Shown one piece after another: positions 21,945 to 29,521 of a DNA stretch of 64,000 nt. This DNA comes from an uncultured Pelagibacteraceae bacterium (lineage in GTDB: Bacteria > Pseudomonadota > Alphaproteobacteria > Pelagibacterales > Pelagibacteraceae), in contig CACMFU010000002.1 in NCBI GenBank assembly GCA_902613065.1, positions 1 through 64,000 of the forward strand, in the 5' to 3' direction. Both the position numbers and the translations under genes were made by a program. Below the pieces are notes generated by a model. That model was given only the letters and a program-made list of their open reading frames with translations. It was not told the DNA's origin and ran no database searches. Positions within the stretch are counted from its first letter, which is position 1, and every line of letters begins with the position of its first letter.

Positions 21945-23087
21945 TTAACAACCTTTAAAAGATTTAGACATATTTCTGATTAAATCAAAATATAAGTCTT
22001 TTCCAGGATCCAAAGTAGCTCCTAATGGGTCTACAACACCAGTTTTAATATTCATATCTTTTGCTACAGCTTTAATGATATTTGGATTAAACTGTGGTTC
22101 AGAAAATACACAAGCTACTTTATCATGCTCAATTATTTCTCTGATTTCAGCCAATTGTTCTGCTCCTGGCATTACATCTGTATTAACTGTAAAAGCACCC
22201 AATATATTAACATTAAATCTTTTCTCAAAATATTGGTAAGCATCATGGAAAACAATTGATGCAACACTCTGATTTAATTCAGAAGAGACGTCACTAACAA
22301 GTTTATCAATATCTTTTAGTGCTTTCTTTAAATTGCTTTTATATTTTGATGCGTTCTTAGCATCATTTTCAATTAAATGCTCTGCCATTTCATTTAATAT
22401 AACTTTAGCATTCATTGGATCTAACCAAATATGTGGGTCATGCTCACCGTGGTGGTGACCTTCATGTCCTGCATGATCATCGTGGTCATCATGGTCATCT
22501 TTCTTTTTATGTCCATGGTCATCATGATCGTCATGCCCATCTTTCTTTTTATGGTCATGATCATCGTGGTCGTCTTCTTTATGACCGTCTTTTTTTTTGT
22601 GGTCGTGATCATCGTGGTCGTCATGTCCATCTTTCTTTTTATGGTCATGATCATCGTGATCATCTTCTTTATGGCCATCTTCTTTATGTCCGTGATCGTC
22701 ATGATCATCATGATCACCAAAAATATTTCGTTCTCTGAATTTTAATTTATTAAGACCTTTAATTTCCATTAATTCAATTTTTTCAGCTTTTTTTGCAATT
22801 GAATCTAATGGTTTTTCCATGAAGTTTTCTAGATCTTCACCTACCCAAAAAATAAGATCAGCTTCTTGTAACATCTTTGCATGAGATGGTTTTAACGGAA
22901 ATCCATGTGGTGAAGAATATCCATCGACTATTAGGTCTGGTTTAGCAACTCCATCCATCAGATAGCTAGCTAAAGAGTGTATAGGCTTAATTGAAGCTAC
23001 AACTTTTATTTCTGCTTTTGCTGATGTAAAAAGAGCTAAAAAAGATAATATTGTAATTATTAATGTTGATTTTTTTAAGTTTTTCAT
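21945..23087 (-). CDS. znuA: zinc ABC transporter substrate-binding protein with long His-rich loop
   Basis: 380 aa; signal peptide, VVASIKPIHSLASYLMDGV, HDPHIWLDPMNAK; expanded HDDHDD/HKKKD region. Confidence 0.95.
   Translation of the reverse strand: MKNLKKSTLIITILSFLALFTSAKAEIKVVASIKPIHSLASYLMDGVAKPDLIVDGYSSPHGFPLKPSHAKMLQEADLIFWVGEDLENFMEKPLDSIAKKAEKIELMEIKGLNKLKFRERNIFGDHDDHDDHGHKEDGHKEDDHDDHDHKKKDGHDDHDDHDHKKKDGHKEDDHDDHDHKKKDGHDDHDDHGHKKKDDHDDHDDHAGHEGHHHGEHDPHIWLDPMNAKVILNEMAEHLIENDAKNASKYKSNLKKALKDIDKLVSDVSSELNQSVASIVFHDAYQYFEKRFNVNILGAFTVNTDVMPGAEQLAEIREIIEHDKVACVFSEPQFNPNIIKAVAKDMNIKTGVVDPLGATLDPGKDLYFDLIRNMSKSFKGC
22440..22720. repeat. Low-complexity internal repeat of znuA including two ~90-bp units encoding DGHKEDDHDDHDHKKKDGHDDHDDH(D/G)HKKK
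   Basis: Two 30-aa units differing at one residue, read from the ORF translation and DNA. Confidence 0.85.
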
Positions 23088-23107
23088 AATTTAATTTAGT
23101 GTTAATT

Positions 23108-23120
23108 GTTATAATATAAC
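23108..23120. promoter_or_regulatory. Zur-box-like palindrome GTTATAATATAAC
   Basis: Palindrome around a central W in znuA/znuC divergent intergenic region; matches the GTTATAWTATAAC core described for proteobacterial Zur sites. Confidence 0.8.
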
Positions 23121-23125
23121 ATTGT

Positions 23126-23138
23126 GTAATAATATAAC
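23126..23138. promoter_or_regulatory. second Zur-box-like site GTAATAATATAAC
   Basis: One mismatch to the first box; start-to-start distance 18 bp. Confidence 0.65.
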
Positions 23139-23159
23139 ATTAATAAGTCAAGGTAATAA

Positions 23160-23906
23160 ATGACAATTGAGAACAATGTATTAGTAAAATTAACTGAAGT
23201 TGGATTAAAACAACGGAATAAATGGCTTGTAAAAGGCGTTTCTTTAATTGTTGAAAGAAGAAAGATAGTAACATTAATTGGGCCAAATGGTTCTGGCAAA
23301 AGCACAACTGCAAAAATTGCGATAGGACTTCATAAGAATATAGAAGGCAATGTAGAAAAATTTACTGATAAAATTGGATATGTTCCTCAAAAGATTTCAA
23401 TTGACTGGACATTGCCACTTAAAGTGAGTGATTTTATGGTTTTAACAGATGAACTCGATGAAGAAAAAATAAATGAAGCTTTAAAATTAACGGGTGCAGA
23501 TCATCTTAAAAACCAGAATTTAGGAAATTTATCTGGTGGAGAATTTCAAAGAGTGCTTCTTGCAAGAGCAGTTTCAAAAAAACCTGATCTTTTAGTATTG
23601 GATGAGCCGGTTCAAGGAGTTGATTTTACTGGGGAGATTGCATTGTATAAATTAATAAAAGAAATAGCAGATAAATTAAATTGTGGAATTTTATTAATTT
23701 CTCATGATTTGCATACTGTTATGACAGCAACAGATCATGTTATTTGTTTAAATGGCCACGTGTGTTGTTCAGGAACACCAAAAGACGTTGCAATGAATAA
23801 TGAGTATAAACTGTTATTTGGCGAACAAGCTTCACAAACTCTTTCTATATATGAACATAAGCATGATCATGTTCATTCAAATGATGGGGATATAAAAAAA
23901 AATTAA
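23160..23906 (+). CDS. znuC: zinc ABC transporter ATP-binding protein
   Basis: 248 aa; GPNGSGKST, LSGGEFQRVLLARA, LVLDEP; His-rich C-terminus. Confidence 0.94.
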   Translation: MTIENNVLVKLTEVGLKQRNKWLVKGVSLIVERRKIVTLIGPNGSGKSTTAKIAIGLHKNIEGNVEKFTDKIGYVPQKISIDWTLPLKVSDFMVLTDELDEEKINEALKLTGADHLKNQNLGNLSGGEFQRVLLARAVSKKPDLLVLDEPVQGVDFTGEIALYKLIKEIADKLNCGILLISHDLHTVMTATDHVICLNGHVCCSGTPKDVAMNNEYKLLFGEQASQTLSIYEHKHDHVHSNDGDIKKN

Positions 23907-24710
23907 ATGTTTGATGATTTTTTTATAAGAGCTTTAATTGCTGGTATAGGTGTTGCTTTTGTAACAGGTCCTTTGGGCTGCTTTGTAGTTTGGAGAAGAT
24001 TATCTTATTTCGGAGATACATTAGCACATTCAGCATTACTTGGTGTTACAATGGCATTGGCATTCGAAATTAATATAGCAATTTCGATATTTATCATTTC
24101 ATCAGTAATAGCAATCATATTAGTTAAACTTGAAAAAAATACTAATTTGCCCGGTGATGCTTTACTTGGTCTTTTAGCTCACTCAGCATTAGCAGTTGGC
24201 TTAGTGGTAATTGGTTTTCTCTCATTTATAAGATTTGATGTCATGGGACTATTATTTGGAGACATATTAGCTGTTAATGTTGATGATTTGATAATTATAT
24301 GGGGAGGAGGAGCAATAATTTTAATTGTATTAAAAATAATTTGGAAACCTTTATTTGCTTCAACAGTAAATTATGAACTTGCAGAAGCAGAAGGATTAAA
24401 TCCTGATAGAGCAAAAGCAATATTTACTATTTTAATGGCAGCAATAATTGCAATTTCTATAAAAATTGTAGGACTTTTATTAATAACTGGGATGTTAATT
24501 ATACCAACGGCTATGGCTCGTAACATATCAGATACTCCCAAAAAGATGGTAATTTTTTCTATATGTGGAGGATTATTATCAGTAATCATGGGTTTATTTT
24601 CTTCATTGCAATTCAATACTCCTTCGGGTCCATCTATCATTGCTGCAGCGTTATTATTATTTGTAATATCTCTATTTAAAATTAAACAGACGATACAATT
24701 GAAAAACTAA
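23907..24710 (+). CDS. znuB: zinc ABC transporter permease
   Basis: 267 aa; ABC-3 permease, FVVWRRLSYFGDTLAHSALLGV. Confidence 0.94.
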   Translation: MFDDFFIRALIAGIGVAFVTGPLGCFVVWRRLSYFGDTLAHSALLGVTMALAFEINIAISIFIISSVIAIILVKLEKNTNLPGDALLGLLAHSALAVGLVVIGFLSFIRFDVMGLLFGDILAVNVDDLIIIWGGGAIILIVLKIIWKPLFASTVNYELAEAEGLNPDRAKAIFTILMAAIIAISIKIVGLLLITGMLIIPTAMARNISDTPKKMVIFSICGGLLSVIMGLFSSLQFNTPSGPSIIAAALLLFVISLFKIKQTIQLKN

Positions 24711-24734
24711 TGGGAAATTGATAAAAGAAAAACT

Positions 24735-25133
24735 ATGCTTAAACAGGAAACACTATCAAAAAATCAACAAATAGTTCTTGATTACATTGAAAAAGTAAAT
24801 GAGCCCATAAAAGCTTATTCAATTTTACATAATGTGCAAAAAAAAGGTATTAAAGCCCCTCTTCAAGTTTATAGAGCGCTTGATAAATTGGTTGAAATTG
24901 GAAAAATTCACAAAATTGAAAGTAGAAATGCTTTCGTTGCATGTAAAAATTCAAATTGTCAGATTTCAAAGGCAACAGCATTTTCAATATGTGAAAGCTG
25001 TGAAGAAGTAAGTGAAATTAGTGACAGCAAACTTTCAAAATATTTAAAAAATTTTCAAGACAAAGCGGGTATGAAATTCAATAAATATAATCTTGAATTC
25101 TTTGGGCTTTGTAAAAAATGCTCTATCAAATGA
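24735..25133 (+). CDS. zur: Fur-family transcriptional regulator, probable Zur
   Basis: 132 aa; Fur winged-helix pattern, CESCEEV and GLCKKC motifs; follows znuCB. Confidence 0.9.
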   Translation: MLKQETLSKNQQIVLDYIEKVNEPIKAYSILHNVQKKGIKAPLQVYRALDKLVEIGKIHKIESRNAFVACKNSNCQISKATAFSICESCEEVSEISDSKLSKYLKNFQDKAGMKFNKYNLEFFGLCKKCSIK

Positions 25134-25669
25134 AGATCTCCAAAGGAGATAAAATAGAAGAAATTACACTTCCAAGAGATGACGGGTCTACATTTAATTT
25201 ATCAGAAACACATGGAAAGAAAGTTCTTTTAACTTTTTACAGAATAGCTGGATGTAGTTTTTGCAATCTTAGATTAAACGAAATTAATAAAAGATTTAAT
25301 GAGTTAGGAAATAATTTTACACATGTTGCAATATTTCACTCGCCGGTTGATAATTTAAGGTCATATATGAAAAAACATAACAATTTACCTTTTACTGTAC
25401 TGGCCGATGAAGATTTTAAATATTTTCAAAAATATGAAATTGAAAGATCAATTATGAAAACATTATCTGCAATGCTATTTAAATCTCATAAAATAATACC
25501 TGCAATGTTAAAGGGATATATTCCTTTAAAAATTAAAGGTCATTTTGATATAGCTGTTACAGATGTTTTGATAAACGAACAAGGCACAGTTGATGAAGTA
25601 TACTACGCTAAGAAAGATATAGCCGATCACTTCAGTTTTGAGAAAATTAAAGAATTTGCAACAAGCTAA
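25130..25669 (+). CDS. AhpC/TSA-family peroxiredoxin-like protein
   Basis: Start chosen at 25130 (ATGA overlap with zur stop); KVLLTFYRIAGCSFCNLRLNEI thioredoxin-fold pattern. Confidence 0.82.
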   Translation: MKISKGDKIEEITLPRDDGSTFNLSETHGKKVLLTFYRIAGCSFCNLRLNEINKRFNELGNNFTHVAIFHSPVDNLRSYMKKHNNLPFTVLADEDFKYFQKYEIERSIMKTLSAMLFKSHKIIPAMLKGYIPLKIKGHFDIAVTDVLINEQGTVDEVYYAKKDIADHFSFEKIKEFATS

Positions 25670-25675
25670 AAACAG

Positions 25676-26014
25676 ATGTTATTTTTTATTTTTAAAGTTG
25701 TAGCAGCAGGTTTAATTGTTGCTTTTTCAAGTTGGTTGGCTGGTCAAAATCCTAAGCTCGCTGGATTTATTATTGCATTACCGTTGGTATCACTAATAGC
25801 GATACTATTTTCGTATTATGAGCACAATGATACAGAGAAAACAGTAATGTTTACAAAAAGTATATTTATTGCAGTACCAGCAAGTTATTTATTTTTTGTA
25901 CCCTTCTTTTTTGCAAAATCATTGAATATGAATTTTTTCATAATTTATATCGCAGGTTTAATATTGCTAATCGGAGGATATTTTATCCATAGATACATAA
26001 TCAATTTAATATAA
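25676..26014 (+). CDS. small membrane protein, DUF3147-like
   Basis: 112 aa, four predicted TM segments. Confidence 0.6.
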   Translation: MLFFIFKVVAAGLIVAFSSWLAGQNPKLAGFIIALPLVSLIAILFSYYEHNDTEKTVMFTKSIFIAVPASYLFFVPFFFAKSLNMNFFIIYIAGLILLIGGYFIHRYIINLI

Positions 26015-26033
26015 AATAATAATTTTAATAAAT

Positions 26034-26051
26034 CTTTAACATAACTGTCAT
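26034..26051 (+). promoter_or_regulatory. Pho-box-like direct repeat CTTTAAC-ataa-CTGTCAT (possible third repeat TTTTAAT at 26023)
   Basis: 11-bp-phased repeats; second half-site is exact CTGTCAT. Confidence 0.5.
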
Positions 26052-26072
26052 AAGTATAGAGAAAGGAGTTTT

Positions 26073-26294
26073 ATGTTTTTAAAAAAATATCTCAAATGGA
26101 TAAGTACGTTTTTAGTCTTAACCGGAATATTGCTTACAAATTTAAATATATATCCAATTAATATATATTTTCATGGTCTTGGTGTAGTTGGATGGACAAT
26201 ATCGGGTTTTTTATTAAAAGATAAGGCCATATTAACTAATTTTGGATTACAAATTCCATTATTTGTAATTGGTATTTATAAAATTATTTTTTAA
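26073..26294 (+). CDS. small membrane protein of unknown function
   Basis: 73 aa, AAAGGAG ribosome-binding site, two to three TM segments; stop overlaps arsC start. Confidence 0.7.
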   Translation: MFLKKYLKWISTFLVLTGILLTNLNIYPINIYFHGLGVVGWTISGFLLKDKAILTNFGLQIPLFVIGIYKIIF

Positions 26295-26725
26295 TGAAAA
26301 ATATTTTATTTGTATGCACAGGAAATTCAGCGAGAAGCATTATTGCTGAGAGTATTATTAATAACGAATACTCAAATAAATTTAATGCTTTCAGTGCTGG
26401 TAGTAATCCATCTGGAAAAATCAATGAAGATGTTAAAAGTTTTTTAGAGAAAAATAAAAGTTATGATCTAACTAATTATAGTTCTAAAAACTTTGAAGAA
26501 TTTATTAATAAAGAATTAAAAATGGATCATGTAATAACAGTATGCAACAACGCAAATAATGAGGTATGTCCTATTTGGCCTGATAAAAATCAAATTATAC
26601 ACTGGGATATAGAAGATCCGGTAGCTAAACTTCAAAATGTAAATGACGAAGAAAAGCAAATAATCATTAGAAAAACTTTCAATATTATAAGTAATAAAAT
26701 TAAAGATTGGATAGATGAAAAATAA
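26294..26725 (+). CDS. arsC: arsenate reductase, low-molecular-weight phosphatase family
   Basis: 143 aa; P-loop FVCTGNSARS, VITVCNNANNEVCPIWP cysteines. Confidence 0.88.
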   Translation: MKNILFVCTGNSARSIIAESIINNEYSNKFNAFSAGSNPSGKINEDVKSFLEKNKSYDLTNYSSKNFEEFINKELKMDHVITVCNNANNEVCPIWPDKNQIIHWDIEDPVAKLQNVNDEEKQIIIRKTFNIISNKIKDWIDEK

Positions 26726-27374
26726 AAATAGATATTTTCTTTCAGAGTTTATTGGAAGTTGCTTTCTGGTCATGATCATAGTTGGATCAGGTTTAATGGC
26801 AGAAAATCTAACTAATGATATAGCAGTAATGCTAATAGCCAACACATTGGCAACAGGAGCTGGATTGTTTGTGCTAATAACAGTATTTGCTGATGTATCT
26901 GGGGCTCATTTCAATCCATTTGTAAGTATTGCTATGACAATTACAGGAAAGTTAAAAAAAAACCTTTTACCCTTTTATATTTCTGCTCAGATACTTGGAT
27001 GTTTACTAGGTGTAGCATTAGCTAATTTCTTTTTTGAACATCAGGTTTTTGAATTATCAACAAAGTCAAGGAATGGGATTTATATTTTTACTTCTGAAAT
27101 AGTTGCTACGTTAGGTCTTATTTTAATTATTTTTGGTTCAATGAAATCAGGTAAATTAGCTGTTGCTGGATCAGTAGGCTTATATATCACTGCTGGTTAT
27201 TGGTTTACCTCTTCAACTTCTTTTGCAAATCCTGCTGTAGCAATAGCAAGAACATTTACAGAGTCGTTTACCGGTATAAGTTATTTAAACACTCCTTTTT
27301 ATATAATTGCAGAATTAATTGGTATGTTAATTGCTGTTTATATCGCAAAAAAATTATTCTTAGAAAAAGATTGA
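26715..27374 (+). CDS. aquaporin / major intrinsic protein, AqpS-like by context
   Basis: 219 aa; two half-helix motifs HFNPFVS and FANPAVAIAR; overlaps arsC. Confidence 0.85.
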   Translation: MKNKNRYFLSEFIGSCFLVMIIVGSGLMAENLTNDIAVMLIANTLATGAGLFVLITVFADVSGAHFNPFVSIAMTITGKLKKNLLPFYISAQILGCLLGVALANFFFEHQVFELSTKSRNGIYIFTSEIVATLGLILIIFGSMKSGKLAVAGSVGLYITAGYWFTSSTSFANPAVAIARTFTESFTGISYLNTPFYIIAELIGMLIAVYIAKKLFLEKD

Positions 27375-27859
27375 AAAATTTAAAACTAACAAACAATATT
27401 AAATTAATTAATAAAAAATTTAAAAAAAATGAATTTTATCATTTTTTAAAAACCTCAAACCTTTCAATCGTAATACCCAAAATTAAGAACAAGTATATTT
27501 TGGTTTCACAAAAAAGAATTCCTATAAATCAAATTAATTTTGAGTTTCCATCTGGTATAATTGAAAAACATGAAACAGCTTTAATATCTGCTAAAAAAGA
27601 ATTAATTGAAGAAACAGGATATAAATCAAGAAATAAATTGAGAAAAATTACTTCATTTTATTCTGAACCAGGTCGACTCACCACTAAAATTACTGGTTTT
27701 TTTTGTAATAATCTTATTAAAATTTCAAAGCCTGAAAAAGGAATAAAAATCCACATAGTTTCAGATCATCAAATAATTAAATTAATTAAGAATGGTAAAT
27801 TTAATAACGCCTCTCATATTGGTATGTTTTTGTTTTATAAAAAGAAATACGCTCAATAA
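27371..27859 (+). CDS. NUDIX hydrolase
   Basis: Probable TTG start at 27371 overlapping aquaporin stop; Nudix box GIIEKHETALISAKKELIEETGY. Confidence 0.82.
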   Translation: MKNLKLTNNIKLINKKFKKNEFYHFLKTSNLSIVIPKIKNKYILVSQKRIPINQINFEFPSGIIEKHETALISAKKELIEETGYKSRNKLRKITSFYSEPGRLTTKITGFFCNNLIKISKPEKGIKIHIVSDHQIIKLIKNGKFNNASHIGMFLFYKKKYAQ

Positions 27860-27876
27860 TAATACCGAGCGTATTT
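27845..27876 (-). terminator. Hairpin AAATACGCTC...GAGCGTATTT, probable minus-strand terminator for ppk-ppx
   Basis: 10-bp stem; on the minus strand followed by CTTTTT; overlaps the NUDIX stop codon. Confidence 0.6.
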
Positions 27877-28009
27877 CAGGGGTTTAATGTTTACAATTTA
27901 ATCAAAGAAGAATATTACATTTGGATTAAAGATATGTTTCAATAAAATTAAAAATATATTAAAGAAGAAAAATCACTAACCTGTAAGTTGTAATAAATTA
28001 AATTATATA

Positions 28010-29521
28010 TTAATTATTTGAATAAATTACTCTTGGTTCTAAAAATAATTCTCTCGCCAGAGCTTTAAATCTTTTTGTGGCTTGTTTAGAAATTATTTCT
28101 TGGTGTTGTGCTGGAATTTTTAAAAATACAGAGTTACCTCTTTTATACAATTTAAATTCCTCTAAGAAGATAGTTGAAATAGATGTAAGTGAATGTGCAA
28201 ATCTTAAGGCTGCACCAACTTGTTTACTAGAAAAAATTTCATTATTATTTAAAAAAGTTAAATATTCTATTTTAGGGTTGTATTTAATGCTGCAGTACCT
28301 CCAATAACATGAAAGAGCTATTTGAATTCTTTCTTTATGTGAAAGTCTCAATAATGGAGTATTTAATGTTTCTTGAAAAACTAATTCTGCTTTTTGAAAA
28401 GCACCAAGTCCCCAATCCATATGACTTAAAACACAAGCTAAATTAAGCAATTTTTCATCAAAATGTTCATTACCATCAAATACAGGTTTGATAAATTCAT
28501 GATACTTTTTGTAGGTTAATCCCAAATCACCTCTCTTCTTCGAAATATATTCTAATGATTTTTCAAAAACTTGAGAGTTATCAATATTTTTAAAGTAATC
28601 TTTTGCTAGAGATCCCTCTCTAATACCGCTTATGGAACATATTATGTTTTTTGGATTTGTTGCTCTCATGATCTCATCTAAAATTATAGAGCTATATGGT
28701 AGATAAGGTGTTCTAGATTTAGATATATATTCAACTGTTTTTAGTTTTGCTTTATTGAACGATGCTATTTTTTCTATAAATGTTGATAAAGTTTCATAAT
28801 TTACTGAATACTGATGGATTATGTGGACAGGGTGTTTATTTTGAAAAAGATGAAGTTTAAATAAAGCTCTCCATGTTCCGCCAACTAAATAAAGATTTTC
28901 AAATTTTTTTTTAGATAACCATTTTTCATCTCTCAAAAGTTTTTTTATATATTTAGAAAGGTTTCTCTTTTTTACAATTGGATTATTAATTAATCTTAAA
29001 ACACCTAAGGGTAAAGATGTTTTATTAGTGATCAAACCATTTTCAACTCGAGCTAATTCTAAACTACCTCCACCAAGATCAGCAACTAACCCATCTACAT
29101 TATCAAATCCAATTTTTACACCTTCTGCTGAACAAATTGCTTCTTCCTCTCCACTTAAGATTTCTATTTTTTTCTTAAAAAGATTTTCTACGTATTCAAC
29201 AAATGGTTTTGCATCAGTTGCTTCTCTTAAAACTGCAGTTGCTATTATTTTTAAATTAGAAATTTTAGAAACATTTAAAATCTCTGAAAATCTCTTCAAT
29301 ACTTTTTGAGCATAATCAACACCAGACTTATGAAGTTTTCTTGACTTATCTAAATTTTTACCAAGTTCACAAACAGCTTTTTCATTGAAAAAAGGCACAC
29401 GAGAAGAGCTAAAATCTTCATAAATTAGCATCCTAATAGAATTAGAGCCTATATCAATAACTGCTAATTTAGCAGGTTTTAATTTTAAATTTTGTTTATT
29501 TTTAAAAACTTTAATTTCCAC
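28010..29521 (-). CDS. ppx: exopolyphosphatase (Ppx/GppA family)
   Basis: 503 aa; AVIDIGSNSIRMLIYE, VADLGGGSLELARV. Confidence 0.93.
   Translation of the reverse strand: MEIKVFKNKQNLKLKPAKLAVIDIGSNSIRMLIYEDFSSSRVPFFNEKAVCELGKNLDKSRKLHKSGVDYAQKVLKRFSEILNVSKISNLKIIATAVLREATDAKPFVEYVENLFKKKIEILSGEEEAICSAEGVKIGFDNVDGLVADLGGGSLELARVENGLITNKTSLPLGVLRLINNPIVKKRNLSKYIKKLLRDEKWLSKKKFENLYLVGGTWRALFKLHLFQNKHPVHIIHQYSVNYETLSTFIEKIASFNKAKLKTVEYISKSRTPYLPYSSIILDEIMRATNPKNIICSISGIREGSLAKDYFKNIDNSQVFEKSLEYISKKRGDLGLTYKKYHEFIKPVFDGNEHFDEKLLNLACVLSHMDWGLGAFQKAELVFQETLNTPLLRLSHKERIQIALSCYWRYCSIKYNPKIEYLTFLNNNEIFSSKQVGAALRFAHSLTSISTIFLEEFKLYKRGNSVFLKIPAQHQEIISKQATKRFKALARELFLEPRVIYSNN

Noticed and set aside
22415-22745. 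ORFs on + strand (22415-22738, 22431-22745) and alternate minus frame (22421-22720)
   Set aside because: Shadow ORFs produced by the low-complexity GAT/CAT-rich znuA loop; biased His/Arg or Met/Ile/Val composition.
27200-27370. N-terminal extension of the NUDIX ORF (MVYLFNFFCKSCCSNS...)
   Set aside because: Lies fully within the aquaporin coding sequence in another frame; the Nudix fold needs only the part after 27371.
27880-28009. Possible hidden gene or sRNA in the 130-bp ppx 3' gap
   Set aside because: Only very short ORFs; best explained as 3' UTR before the minus-strand terminator.
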